From contig NEEC01000009.1 of assembly GCA_002189035.1 (NCBI GenBank), positions 1,302,001 through 1,366,000 on the forward strand: 64,000 bases of DNA. Reading direction: 5' to 3'. This DNA comes from Utricularia gibba (lineage: Eukaryota > Streptophyta > Magnoliopsida > Lamiales > Lentibulariaceae). The position numbers were made by a program, and so were the translations under genes. Positions 21,618 through 33,400 of this stretch are shown piece by piece. The notes beneath the pieces were generated by a model. That model was not told the origin of the DNA, made no database searches, and saw only the letters and a program-made list of their open reading frames with translations. How positions within the stretch are numbered: the stretch's first letter is position 1; each line of letters begins with the position of its first letter.

Positions 21618-22118
21618 TCAGGCCCTTCTGATGTTGAAGGAGTGTTGATCCTGGGAATGAACAACTGGGTTTCCGTAAGGCACATTTGGGAGAACCTTTG
21701 TTGTGTTGTCATGATCAAATGGCTTGTGAAACTTGTTTGCTGGGACTGTACCCTTCCCTTGCCTCATCATAGTGCTCTTCCTTGTTGGATTGGGGATAAA
21801 AACTCCGGTGCCTCGCTGAAACGATGCGTTCGTTGTTGGGTGAACTACCGCAGGATAAGCCTGAGAACAGGGGTGGTGTGTTCAGCCTAGTGTCATGTTT
21901 TGGAAAAGGTAGCAACTATGGTGGATGAGAGGAAACCTGTAGATCTACAGATTGGCAACGATGGAATAGCCCAGGATGCGGATGACGATGAATATCTTCT
22001 TCCGAATCATCCAAGATAAGATAAAGCTGCTTGCTCAAGTCTGCAAAGAAAACATCATCAGGATCACACTCAACACCGCCTTCCATTGAAGCACGCAAAC
22101 GCCTTGCTCTGTTCCCAG
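21618..22118 (-). CDS. Unnamed plant-conserved protein, C-terminal two exons
   Basis: Two minus-strand exons can be supported: 21937-22118 and 21618-21860, joined in phase 0 across a 76-base GT-AG intron. The first contains RARRLRASMEGG followed by DPDDVFFADLSKQLYLILDD and an acidic stretch. The second contains TTNASFQRGTGVFIPNPTRK, a basic segment and PNVPYGNPVVHSQDQHS, ending FNIRRA. The combination of a (D)VFFADLSKQ..L motif with a later GTGVF(I/L)P motif recalls a family of uncharacterised plant proteins, but I cannot give it a name or function. An acceptor (CTAG) sits just before 22118, so at least one upstream exon is missing from this model. I could not find it between 22119 and the MUTE start; it may be short. 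Confidence 0.6.
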
Positions 22119-23158
22119 CTAGTCACCAAAAGGCCTTTTTAAAGAGGAAAGTTTTGTGGATCCAAATGAAGTGAACATGCGGTGTGGGGCAATGGAAGTC
22201 AGCAGGGCATGCTGTCATAAGCCCACAGAGAATGCACAGTAAAGCCAAAGTCCATTCTGAGACTGTAGCGATATATATGATAATCCACTTGACAAGAAGA
22301 GATGGTGATGATAAGAAGCAAGCCAGTAGATGGTCCCACTCCCAAGAGCAATTTAGCACACACTTGATTCTCTTCTATCCCATCCATTCCCCACTTGCAT
22401 CCCATCACATGAACTCAGATCCATTGTGAACCTCCACGAGCCCCTGTCGGTGCCACCGAATCACGTACCTATGAGAACATGCATGAATTCTTAGGGCTCA
22501 CCGTCTCCCTGTTCAGAATCTGTTCTAAACACAGCAGACTCAGACTACCCTTCTCTATGTGAAAGTGAATCCAGGCCGTGCATGGGCGTGATTAAATGTT
22601 TGGTTCCAATAGAGCTGGAAAACTCTCTCTTTTTACCCCGCGGTGAATTCATCTTGTAGAGTGGCAGCACCCAGTGAAAATATGCAATGCAGAACTAGGA
22701 CCTCGAAGGTAATAAACAAATGGTGGTGGCTTCGTGACCACATGGTGTTGACTACTAGGCAACAGAGGCACATGGGGTGGTGAGCCTGAGGCTGTCCTAA
22801 ATCCAGACAATCAACCAATGTAAACCGAAAGAATTGCACATGGGCTACCCCAAAAAAGGATTTTCTTGCATCCAACCGATCTTCATAAGCTTGGTTTAAG
22901 GTCAAGTTGTTAATGAGAGGTTGCCGGAGGATGCTGTGGATCACATCTTACTGTGAAGAAGGTGGAGGTCACGTAATTGCTCCAACTGCATAGGCGTGAG
23001 AGTGGGATTGCATACGAGTATGCATAAGTGCAAAAGCGTATAAATTGACCTCACGAGACCCAAGCTCGTCGCATTCAATGTAAGAATACCCGACAAAGCT
23101 GGGCTACACCTATAAAGATCCGAATCCCCCACCGGGCTCCGCCGGGGGATCCATCGCC
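22119..23158. other. Region between the unnamed gene and MUTE
   Basis: It should contain the MUTE promoter (plus strand) and the missing 5' exon and promoter of the minus-strand gene. Open frames here (for example 22633-22944 and 22941-23132, minus) show no family resemblance. No clear TATA box was found. Confidence 0.5.
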
Positions 23159-23837
23159 ATGTCCCACATCGCTGTGGAGAGGAACAGAAGGAGAATCATG
23201 AACGAACATCTCAAGGTCTTACGTTCACTCACTCCCTTCTTCTACATCAAAAGGGTACGTGTGTGCAGGCTAAGTTACGTTTACTTGGTAGATTTGGTGG
23301 GCGCTTCTACTTTTTTGACATGTTTTGGTTCGTTGAAGATAGGGTGATCAGGCTTCCATAATTGGTGGGGTGATCGAGTTCATCAACGAGCTGCATCAGC
23401 TTTTGCGGTCCCTTGAGGCCAAAAAGAGAAGAAAGAGTTTGCAGCCGAGAGCCACGCAGGGTGAGAGATCGCAGGAGCTGGAAGCTTGCTGCAACTCTCC
23501 CTTTGCCGACGTCGAAGCTAAAATCTCGTCTTCCCACATTCACTTGAGAACTATCTCTCGTCGAGTTCCGGGACAAATAGTGAGAATGATTCATATACTT
23601 GAGACACTTTCCTTGGAGATTCTTCACCTCAACATCAGCACAATGGAGGATACCACTCTTTACTCTTTTGTCCTCAAGGTGATCGATGTCTGCTCTTCGC
23701 CATTTGTTTTTAAGCAACTTATTACTATTCGTACGATGTTGCAGATAGGGTTTGATTGCCGAGTAAGCTTAGAGGAGCTCGTCGGAGAAGTTCACCGGAG
23801 TTTCATCGGTGAAGGACATGCACAGCCTCAAGTCTGA
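23159..23837 (+). CDS. MUTE: bHLH transcription factor MUTE (stomatal lineage)
   Basis: Exons are 23159-23254, 23343-23678 and 23745-23837; 174 residues. The protein starts directly at the bHLH: MSHIAVERNRRRIMNEHLKV, then SLTPFFYIKR, GDQASIIGGVIEFINELHQL. MUTE, unlike SPEECHLESS and FAMA, has no N-terminal extension, which identifies it. The C-terminal SMF/ACT-like domain is present: ACCNSPFADVEAKISSS, RTISRRVPGQIVRMI, LEILHLNISTMEDTTLYSFVLKIG and SLEELVGEVHRSF. MUTE ends asymmetric divisions and turns meristemoids into guard mother cells, working as a dimer with ICE1/SCRM. Family members usually have about 190-200 residues; the linker between the two domains is shorter here. The usual Cys after SLTP is Phe. 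No frame damage. Confidence 0.95.
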
Positions 23838-24354
23838 GATCATTTCACTATGCATGCAAGCAAAGCTACTCAAAAAAAAGTAGCCCTAATCACTACATAT
23901 ATATGAATAAACATGACCTTTGACTTTCCCGGATCTCTCCTGTTCTAGACTTCATAAAGGCAATCCCCTATAACTCATTCGGACACTCTATCGAACCTGC
24001 AAAACTGTGTTACCTTAAAACTTCAAATATCCACGTTCGGATTCAAATGCAGCTTTGATAACATATTATTCAATCATTTCTTGCATTGGGCCCGACCCAG
24101 ATGTGATGTGATTTGGTGGATTATGTCTATGCCTTTCGGGCCTTGTGCTGCTTTTTTACGTAGTGGCTCATATATTATGCAAGATAGAAGAAAAATGGGA
24201 GTCAACCCTCTTGCTGGTGAGTAAATTTGCTCGTCTGTTTTCTGCAGCACAGTCTGTGTTGTTGTGAGAAAATAGTTCCGGAATTGTATCATTATCCATG
24301 TTATTTATTGCAAACTGAGAAAGGTCTGATGCACAACCACTCCTCTGTGTCAAC
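23838..24354. other. Region between convergent MUTE and acid phosphatase genes
   Basis: No gene recognised; 3' UTRs of both genes are expected here. Confidence 0.6.
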
Positions 24355-25288
24355 TCAAGCTACATAGTAGAGAGGATTTGGAAGTTTGAATGCTCTCTTT
24401 GCTGCTGGAGCACCCTCGAAGCTGCTCCACTGATCCCCAAAGCCCCCCAAATATGGTATCCACTGTTCACCAGCTGCTTCCTCGCATCAGCTTTGTACCT
24501 CCCTATCTCCTTGTTTTCATCATCCTGTTTCCTGCAAGTTCCTCAGAAGAAAATGAGTATCCTGCTCTGTAAATTACAACATATATGTGGAGAGAGGTCG
24601 AACCTTAAGATGAGACTTGCCCAACCATGGTAACCAACATCAACAAGGTTGTCTGTAGTGGCAGAGCGCAGACATTCCTTTCTTGATGAGATCAAGAATA
24701 TCCGAAATCCCAAGCCCTTCAAATGATCGAACAGCCTCAGTGAATGGTCCAGCACTGGCGCCTTAGCAGCCAACGCCCACTCCTCATAACTAGTTGAGTT
24801 CAGCCTGTTTCCCCTGCTTCCAGTGCTCTCTCATTAGTGATGGATTCTTGATCAACTACAAGTTTGTTCCTTAAGTAGTTGAGATGGAGTCTTACGTACC
24901 CGAAGCCGTTCTTCTTGTAATAAGGAATGGTGGAAACAAGGGTGTCATCAACATCAAAGATCCAGGCATCAGTCCCATCTTTCCTCAAACTGCAGCTCGT
25001 GCTTATGTAGGAAATGATCTCATCGATAGTTCTCTCGGAGTCGACTTTGTACTGAGTCGAAAGCATGTATTTCCAGATAAAGCTGACGCATTCCTCGGGC
25101 ACAACCTCGTAATCCCTGATGTTGTGAAGCTCCACATTCACTCTCCAGCTCTCACAGTAGTTCTTGAGTGTGATCTGGAGCCCGGATCTGGTAACCTTCC
25201 TCTGGTGCAAAATGTTCCAGTCTGCAGCTGAAGCACAGAGCAGGAAGAAGGTAGAGATCAGCAGAACCAAAAAGGGGTGCCTTCCCAT
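24355..25288 (-). CDS. Acid phosphatase, VSP/HAD class IIIB type, one apparent frameshift
   Basis: Minus-strand exons are 24900-25288, 24604-24813 and 24355-24531. A signal peptide (MGRHPFLVLLISTFFLLCASA) is followed by CESWRVNVELHNI, VPEECVSFIWKYMLSTQY, the HAD nucleophile motif DAWIFDVDDTLVST, PYYKKNGFGG, APVLDHSLRLFDHLKGLGFRI, FLISSRKE and NLVDVGYHGWASLILR. In exon 3, KQLVNSGYHIWGALG should run on as DQWSSFEG; one extra G in the GGGG run (CCCC at 24435-24438) restores this and the conserved ending KLPNPLYYVA with its stop at 24355-24357. The family includes vegetative storage proteins and secreted or vacuolar acid phosphatases; the intact DVDDT suggests enzymatic activity. About 261 residues once the frame is repaired. 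Confidence 0.88.
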
Positions 25289-25789
25289 GATTCAAGGACC
25301 TGAGATTTGTGTAGATTGTCAAAAATGGTGCAAACTATATGAGTGAAGAGAGCAGCATGGCTCCCTGAGCAGAGCTTATCTTTCTCTTTATTGCCACATG
25401 GGAAGCTGGCAATGAAATTAAAACACATTGGCAAGATGACAAGTCCCCACTCATCCATATTCATTGCAGCAGTTGCTATGAAGAAAAGTGGGGGCATTCA
25501 CGAGTCACCATCTTTTGCGGGGGCAAAATGATGTGCCATTCACTCCCACTGTGGAATGATGTAAAAATCAGAAATATTTACAAAGGTAGAAATTAGAAAA
25601 AAAAAATCAACAATTCTAATTAATTTTGTTGCCCTATTTATTCTTTTTGTTCAATGAAATGTTCCCAAACCCTTGACGTTCTATCGTTTGGAGCGTGATC
25701 GCTGGGGCGAGCATTGTCCCGGCGGTGGCCTGAGGAGATGACTGCTCAAGTAAGGATATTATTCTCCTACGTTTTTGGACTCTTTGGTG
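25289..25789. other. Region upstream of the acid phosphatase, no gene seen
   Basis: Contains the acid phosphatase promoter (minus strand) and flank of the PRP19-like pseudogene. No TATA consensus was obvious to me. Confidence 0.5.
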
Positions 25790-26301
25790 TTTCGGCGAAC
25801 CGTACACCCGTCATCTCAAGAATTTCTGGAATACTCTTTGAGAAGCGCCTAATCGAGCGTCACATTTCATGCGTGCATCTGTCTTTCTGCTTTACTGCAT
25901 TTACGGATTTTTTCATGTTTTTTTTCTGCTAAATGCCTTGATTCTTTTTTAAAATTTGGAATCTCTACTGCTAAAAAAAGCCTTGATTTTTTTAACCTAA
26001 TGACATTCAATCTCGATATTCATTGTAGATTGTGAAGCCCTGACCAGTGCAGGCTGCAAGTATTTCGGGAATGCTTGTTATATCATTCGACCAAGCTGGG
26101 TATTCAATTCTAGACCTTCCAAAGGGAGGGTTACCTTGTGCTGGTAACCTGCATGAAATCTGTTGTTGTACTCTGTGTATATGCTGATCACATCTGTTCA
26201 TTCCTGTGCGCAGGGAAACCCACTTGTGTCAACTTTGGGACTGACGCAAAGTACATAGCAGTTGGATCCAGAGGAGGAGCGCGTCTCTGTGTCTTAGTTT
26301 G
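25790..26301 (+). pseudogene. Decayed PRP19/MAC3 (U-box WD40 splicing factor) copy
   Basis: Three fragments of plant PRP19 appear in order. At 25790-25869, RISGILFEKRLIERHIS matches the start of the U-box. At 26029-26080, after an intron-like acceptor, IVKP is followed by a TGA where the parent has CGA (Arg), then PVQAASISGML. At 26214-26301, KPTCVNFGTDAKYIAVGS matches the last WD40 repeat, then an unrelated end and a stop. The U-box exon with DYGKCPVTGEP, the coiled coil and nearly all WD40 repeats are missing. Intron-like sequence between the fragments shows it is a truncated genomic copy, not a retrocopy. PRP19 is an E3 ligase of the NineTeen splicing complex; this copy cannot make it. Fragment identity rests on recognition, not alignment. 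Confidence 0.8.
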
Positions 26302-26763
26302 AAGCAGCCATTTTTTTTCTTCCGGCTCCGCCCTCCTTTAGTTTACAGAACCATCAACTTTTCGCTATCATCCCACTCGTAGGTTGTTAACAAGTTAACA
26401 CTAGTGATAGATTCTAACACCTTCTTGAATGGGATGGATATAGGAGTTGTCGCAAGTACTGCTGGAGTGTCACGAGTGCCACTACTCCGTTTCTGAAAAA
26501 TAAAGGCTCAAAATGTTTTTGGAGCCTCAGAAAGACGTGTACTTTTACTGATGCGTGTTTCTTTTGGATGGAGACTTCATTCCTTTGAAATGCCAGTTAA
26601 CATACTTTGACATAGTTTGAAATGCAAATAGTTTTGAATAGTGATTAAATGGCTTGATGTTTGGGTGCATACATTGCTCAGACATCAAAGCAAGCTTCAG
26701 TACATGAGAAACTATCAACACAAAAAAAGGGGGAAGCCTGAGTGTCAATCCAGTTTTGTCTTC
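26302..26763. other. Region between the PRP19 remnant and the TML 3' end
   Basis: No gene seen; contains the 3' UTR of TML (minus strand). Confidence 0.6.
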
Positions 26764-28664
26764 TCAATTGCATATGTAATCTCCGCTAGCATACTTGTGA
26801 TCGGTCTCATAGAACTCAATCTTGGCATCAGAGGCAGCACAGAGTGAGAACCCCGACAACGATCTAGGCGTTTTTGAAGAAAATTTGACATACGCAAAGA
26901 TCTCAAAATCAGGTACATCATCATCATCCCCTATCTCCAAAGGCATTCTAGCTCTCAGTCTCCCAGGTTTCCCCTTCAATGGAATTTCATCAATCTGCCA
27001 TTTCAGTTCTCTTTCAGACCTATTCAAGACTGCTTTCGGTGAAACTTTTAACAGTGTAGGGTCTGAAGGCAATTTGAGAACGAAAACCACATCAGTCAAT
27101 GGTGCTGGCAGGTCTGGATTGGAAGCATAATGTATCATCAGTGACAGCAGCGTGCCACTGAGACGTTTGATGAGGCGAATCCTTAGAGGCAACGGAGACA
27201 TACGAGGTAGCAAGCTGTACTTAATGATAGGCATGGGTTCCTCTGATGGTGTAGTCCTCACGTGAAACAAGCCATTACCGAGGCTGCTCACCTTGGAGCT
27301 TTCAACAGCAAATCTCTTCACCCCTTCGGTACCTTGAACCTTAAATGAGAACTCTGTCTCCTTATTATTTGTAGAAGATGTTGGAGGCATAGTCTTGATG
27401 TATACCACACCCATCAATCCAACTCTAGCAAGCAATGACTCTCTAAATTCTGCACTTATCTCCTCCACAATGTACATTTCTGGACCTTTCATTTCAGTTT
27501 TCTTGAGCAGTATATCTTCTAGTTTCTCTCCCGTGTCACTTTTTGCCACAGTTTTGGGAGGTGGCTCACTTGTAGCCAGGAGCTCCAAGCCACCAAGACC
27601 TTGGTCCTTAGGAACCTTCTTTGGCCCAACGTACTCAGAAGCATCCAATCCGCCGCCCCACGCATCATTGATCCCCTCAAAATCTTCTGGAAGGGTCGTG
27701 CCATCGTTACTGAACTCAATCCCCCATAGTTACCTTCAAAACCTTCAACACCAATGTGAGTGGACTCTGTAGCCGCAGGAGGAGGCAATGTAGTAACTTC
27801 AAGTCCTGCTAGAGCCTTGCTAACATCCGAAAGGCCAACACCCTTGTTCTTCTTAAAACCTTCCACCAGCAATTCTTCTGGATTGTTGATCCTGTCACTA
27901 GCCGCAAACGGGTCTTTCTCTTCCTCACTGTTTTCAACTTTAGGTGCCTCTTTTTCCTCCACTTGCTGGACGAACCCTAATGCAGATGCAGCCACCTCAT
28001 CTCCAGAACTCAGTGTCTCAGCAGGGAGCTCAAAGAAAACCTTAGAAAAGGTTTCAACACTAGTCTCGTGCTCCACAGCCTGCGGTTCCACGACGGCCCA
28101 ACTATCCGCTCCTCGGATCTTAGATTCAGTGTGAACAGCAGAATGCACCATTTTGGCAATGCTTTCACCATGCATAGATGCAAGCATCGCTGCAAGCCTA
28201 ATGCTACTCACTCCTCTCAAAACTATATCCAACGCCATATATACTTCCGCATACTTCTTCCCCAATTTCTCCAGTGTTACATCGACGCCACGACAGGCAG
28301 TCACTATCACTGAAACTGCTTGATTTACAATATGTATGCACTCAAAAACATTATTATTGGAATCATCGATAGTAGCAATAGCCAAAACATAGATCGAATT
28401 GACTAGACGGTACACCACGCGATACCGTGATTCGACGCCGACAATTACCTGCCCAGAGGAAGCGGCCAATGGGTCATCTCCGAGCAAATCGGAGGATGGA
28501 TCAGACGCTGTGGCAGACTGCTGTTGGCTTTTGACGAAAGAAAGACGGGTTTCCCTGAACGCGGAAAGCGCCATGAGAGCTCGAAAAGGAGGGAACCATT
28601 CGCGAGTCTGGAGGAGTATATCCGGTCCATTAGCTGGTTGAAGAGCTAGTCCTAGACACGACAT
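26764..28664 (-). CDS. TML: TPLATE-complex muniscin-like subunit TML, one apparent frameshift
   Basis: Intronless minus-strand gene starting MSCLGLALQPANGPDILLQT, about 633 residues once repaired. The N-terminal part (VIVGVESRYRVVYRLVNSIY, GVDVTLEKLGKKYAEVY, LRGVSSIRLAAMLASMHG) and the linker with KDPFAASDRIN are typical of TML. The C-terminal mu-homology domain follows (GLMGVVYIKTMPP, FRLIHYASNP-like, WQIDEIPLKGKPGRLRARM, FEIFAYVKFSS). TML is a core subunit of the plant endocytic TPLATE complex, acting with AP-2 and clathrin at the plasma membrane. The frame breaks after EGNYGG: one extra G in the run GGGGG (CCCCC at 27721-27725) gives GIEFSNDG and LPEDFEGINDAWGGG, joining the two long frames. 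The head-to-head neighbour is dihydroneopterin aldolase. Confidence 0.93.
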
Positions 28665-29367
28665 CGGAGAATCGCCGGCGGAAACTCGATCGCTCGATGG
28701 GAGATCCGAAACCGTCTGTGGAAGAGTTGCTTCTTTTTCTTAAAAGAATTACTAAAATTAAATATAATGTTTATTAAAATTACACGGGCCCATTAGTAGG
28801 TTAGGAGTAATTTAGCAGGCTTGGGCCCATCTCTCAGGGAGTTAACAAAGGGGCCTGGAAAGCCCAATATGTGTTCCCTATTTGTCGGTGCTATGCATAT
28901 ACTGTACGGCTCATAGCTAGCCGACTCAGATTTCCGGTGAACCGGCGTTGCGGTTATCTTCTTTGGGAAATTCTACTCCAGTTGTTACTACCAGTTGAGG
29001 CTTTAGTTTGTCGTTGATTGAAATTCATGCTTCAGATCTCCTTCATGCATACTGCCTTCATCTGTTTCTGAATCTTTAAGTTTTTCTTTTCAATCCGTTA
29101 TCTGTAATTTTTTCTGTATCCCAGATGTAGTGCACTCTTCGTGAAAATGCAATTTCTGGTGTAGATTATCTAGCTTTTGCTTTGTCTTCTTTTTTCGCTT
29201 GTATTTCTTGTCTTTCTTTAGAATATTAGTGGCGGAAGTTGTATCGTGGAGGATAAGTTATTATTTGTTTCATACGTGATTATGGCGCCTTGCCTCATTG
29301 CATCACATCCTCTTCCGAATGAATGACCATGCCTCATTGGTGATGAACTTACAGGCAAACATAATAC
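28665..29367. other. Divergent intergenic region, TML and aldolase promoters
   Basis: About 700 bases between start codons of divergently transcribed genes. AT-rich flank next to TML, pyrimidine-rich leader before the aldolase. No sharp TATA box was seen. Confidence 0.5.
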
Positions 29368-29881
29368 ATGTCTGAAGGTGATAAAATCGTGTTGCGGGGC
29401 CTCAAGTTCCATGGTTTCCATGGTGTTTTGGATGAAGAGAGGAGATTGGGACAGAAATTCTTTGTGGACATGGATGTCTGGATGGATCTTAAACCTGCAG
29501 GTTTATCAGATCAGTTATCAGACACAGTCAGCTACGTTGATTTACATAGCATCGTAAAACAGGTTGTTGAAGGACCACCTTACAACCTTGTTGAGGCAGT
29601 GGCTCAACAGATCGCAGGCCGAGTTCTTGCTGATTACCCTCAGGTTAACAAAAGCTGTTATTACCCTCTACCCTATGTCCTACTGCTCCTCTGAAGTACG
29701 ATTCTTGGTATTACCAGAGAAGTTTCAAAATGTGCTTTGCTGATCAAAACATCACCCTCAGGTTTCAGCTGTGAGAGTTCATATTGGGAAGCCACATGTT
29801 GCTGTCCCTTGGCCTGTGGACTACTTGGGTGTTGAGATAGTCAGATACAGAAGCAAGAATTCAACAGAAACAAGGGGATAA
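29368..29881 (+). CDS. FOLB: Dihydroneopterin aldolase (folate biosynthesis)
   Basis: Exons are 29368-29643 and 29762-29881; 131 residues. The full FolB signature is present: GDKIVLRGLKFHGFHGVLDEERRLGQKFFVDMD, SDQLSDTVSYVDLHSIVKQVVEG, YNLVEAVAQQIAGRVL, then VSAVRVHIGKPHVAVPWPVDYLGVEI. The conserved Glu and Tyr near GVLDEE and VSYVDL and the Lys of IGKP form the active site in known enzymes. It converts dihydroneopterin to 6-hydroxymethyldihydropterin plus glycolaldehyde in the cytosol, an early step of tetrahydrofolate synthesis. Length and ending are normal for plant FolB, and no frame damage is seen. Confidence 0.95.
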
Positions 29882-30458
29882 GATTACTGCTGGGTGTTGA
29901 GATTGTTGAAGGTAGGAGCAATCATTCAATATCTTCTGTTACTCCTTTTTCTTTTCTTTTGTCAACCAACACCTCTGAGTAGAGTTCCAGTGTCATGGTG
30001 CCATCATCTCCTTGGTGACATGACGATGATCTTTACTTGCATTACTTGGGACACGCACGAGAGATGGTCCCTGTGAGAAGAATTCCCTCGGGTCAGTAAA
30101 CGTGGCCTGTAAATGCCACGGTGAAACAAGATGTAATATTTTGGAAGTGTGTTGTAAAATTTTAAAATTTCACTGCCTTGTTTTTAGTATTTTTATGAAA
30201 TATAACATTTAATTAGTATGATTATTTATTTTTGGAGTAAATAGGTTGATATTGGGCCTTGCGACTTGGGCTTACCTTTATGTAATCGAAGGTTCCTAAG
30301 AGACCATACCCTTGGACTTCCTCCTGGTTCCCGCCCACCCCCTCAAGACACTTCATCCCGAAGTGCGATTGAGCAGCTCCGGGAATTCGTGTGGAACCAC
30401 CTTCTCTTGCTTATGAGTGGCCTCGTCCGGTGATTTGAGGTTTCCCGACGCTGCGCTG
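29882..30458. other. Intergenic region before RH13
   Basis: Aldolase 3' UTR and the RH13 leader. No additional gene. An in-frame GTG at 30417 lies before the RH13 ATG but is not a likely start in a plant. Confidence 0.6.
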
Positions 30459-33400
30459 ATGGAGGTCGGGAAGAAGAGTAACAATAATAGCAATAGGAAG
30501 TCGAAGAAGAGGCCCCGTGAAGAGTCGGAGAAGAAATTGGAACAGCTTGATTCACTCTCCTGGAACCCTTCCATTAAGGGAATTGACGGCGGCGACGACC
30601 TTTCTCTTTTCATAGGCTCCGACGACCTACAGGGAGGTACCACGTGTTTGCAGTTTTTATCCAGAGAATAAGCAAAAGCAATGCACGTCGTATCGTGGAT
30701 TTGTTGCCTAGTTATTCGTTGAATGTCTAGCAAGATGAATGGAAAAATTGGCCCTTTGCACTATAGACAGGTGGATTTAGGAATTTAATTTGAGAAATGT
30801 GGGATTCATCTTCGACTTGTGTTGTGAACTGCTGAGTTGCGCGTTTTTCTTCTATCTTATGATGATTGATCCTTGCGTTCAGGTTTTCTGTCACTCGAGG
30901 AGATTGATGAAGTTGAATTCGGGTTAGAAATTCCGAACGTGGATGTACCTAAAGACGAGGGAGACTTGGGAAAGAAACCAAAATCAAAGAAAACCACTCC
31001 TAGTAAAATTCGTGCGGGCAATAGTTTTCTCAAGGAGCCTCATCATGAATTAGAAGGGGAGAACCAAAATGGCCCCAAGGACAATGAGACGATTCAAATC
31101 AAACAGGGGGGATCGAAAAAGAAGAACAAAAGGAATAGAAAGAAAAATAATGTGAAGAATGACGAGGCAATTGAACAGTCAGAACCGGCATCTGGTTCGT
31201 ACTCTTTCGGTGGGCTAATGACTCGTTTTATTTGTTGAATATCAAGTTACAGTCAAAATGATGGATTTTGGTTGGTCCACTTGTTTTATTATGTTTTAAA
31301 GCTAACTGGGTCTTGTACGTGTTTTTCTTGGAGATTTTGAATTTCATGTCCTTTTGTCACTCTAGGAAAAAGCTTAAATCTTGCTACCATTTGTGTTATA
31401 ACAATTAATTTTATGAAGCTTGCATGTTCACCTGGATAATTTGACTTCAGAAAATGATGTTAAGGGTGACGATGGCGATGCTTCATATTTGGAAGAAGAA
31501 TATTCTGCATGGAATGAACTGAGACTTCATCCGCTAATTATGAAATCAATATTCCGCCTCAAGTTTAAGAAGCCTACAGAAGTACAGAGAGCTTGTATTC
31601 CTCCTGCTGCTCATCAAGGGAAGGTAGTTAGTTTTGGTGGAGCTCAGCATTAATTGAATTGTTTCAAGTAATGACGTGTGGCTTGGGTGATAGGATGTAA
31701 TTGGTGCAGCCGAGACAGGATCTGGTAAGACACTTGCCTTTGGTTTGCCTATTTTCCAGCGTCTTCTAGAAGAAAAAGAGAAAGCAGAGAGGCTCCTGAT
31801 TGGGGAAGCAGATGCCAATGAGAGGGTTGCACCACGAGGAGTACTCCGTGCACTTATTATTACTCCCACCAGAGAACTGGCTCTTCAGGTGTTCTTCAAT
31901 CTTTTGGATTCTCTTTTTTTTTTTCTAGTTTCTATATTATCTATTGCAATGCAGAAGACTGCTGTATTATAATATTCTTCCTGCTGAAGGTCACTGATCA
32001 TCTGAGGGCTGTAGCTGTTGGAACCAGTATCAGAGTTGTTCCTATTGTTGGTGGAATGTCAACAGAGAAGCAGGAAAGACTGCTGAAAGCAAGGCCTGAA
32101 ATCATTGTTGGAACACCAGGGAGGCTGTGGGAAATTATGTCTCGTGGTGAACCACACCTTGTTGAGGTAATGATTTTTCCGAACTCAGTTATTGATGTGC
32201 TTCCTTGACCAGTTGTGCGGGAGGATCATTCTTGAACATCTTTTATGTCAGTTTTCTTTACTTCTTTTTTCTTGCAGCTTCACTCTCTGTCATTTTTTGT
32301 GTTGGATGAGGCTGACCGTATGATTGAAACGGGGCATTTCACTGAGTTACAGTCCATAATTGACATGCTTCCTGCGGGCAAGGAGTCAGCTGAAATACAG
32401 GCTCAAAATATGAATTGTGTGACTGTTCACAGTACACAAAGGAAAAAAAGGCAGACCTTTGTTTTTTCTGCAACACTTTCGCTTTCCTCTGGTTTTCGTA
32501 AGAAGCTAAAGAGTGGAAAAGTTAATACAGTAAAAGATGGGCTTGATTCTATCGAGTCTCTGTCTCAAAGGGCAGGGATGAGGGCCAACACTGCCATAAT
32601 AGATCTTACAAATGCTTCAGTTCTCGTGAGAAATCTTGTGGAATCCGTCATCGAGTAGGTTAACTAGCTTTCATTTTCGCTTTTTTTAATGGGAATATGA
32701 ATTTTAAACACTCTGTGCATGATTGAATGATCATCCCGCATTTTGTATGTTAAAGCATCTACTCCATTTCGTAAGTGTAAGGTAATTCCTGCAGTCTTTG
32801 AATTGCAGGTCTACAGAAGAAGAAAAGGATGGGTACCTATATTATATATTGAGTGTACATGGTCATGGTCGCACAATTGTGTTTTGTACTTCCATTGCTG
32901 CCTTGCGCCGTATTTCATCCATATTGCGAATTCTTGGCATAAATGTTTGGACTCTTCACTCAGAAATGCAACAGAGGGCACGCCTCAAGGTTGGTTGGCC
33001 TTCGTATTTAGTAACTAATATGGTCCTATCGTTATATTTTTTGAAAAAAAATGTTTTTATTCATTTATACTTGTCTTATCATCAAGCTAAAGTGTGGATC
33101 TGTATCTCAAGTATTTCCTAAGAGTGGATTAGCTTGTTATCAATGGTTTTTCTTATATATTCTGTTGTGTTTGTATGTGCATGAATGGAGAAAAAACGTT
33201 GTAGTTATGCACAGCTCTATCCTTTGATGCTTTTCTGTTAGAGTCACTTACCTTCTCATTGGTAGTCTGTGGACCATTTCCGTGCAACGGAGGACAGTGT
33301 ACTCATTGCTACAGATGCAGCAGCGAGAGGTCTTGATATTCCTGGTGTGCGAACTGTTATTCATTATCAACTTCCGCTCTCAGCAGATGTAAAATTTTCC

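Noticed and set aside
22633-23132. Minus-strand frames that could be 5' exons of the unnamed gene
   Set aside because: No sensible donor site joins them in phase to the exon at 21937-22118, and the sequence looks non-coding.
27395-28641. Several plus-strand frames of 80-125 codons
   Set aside because: They are antisense to TML, whose frame is continuous and matches the family throughout.
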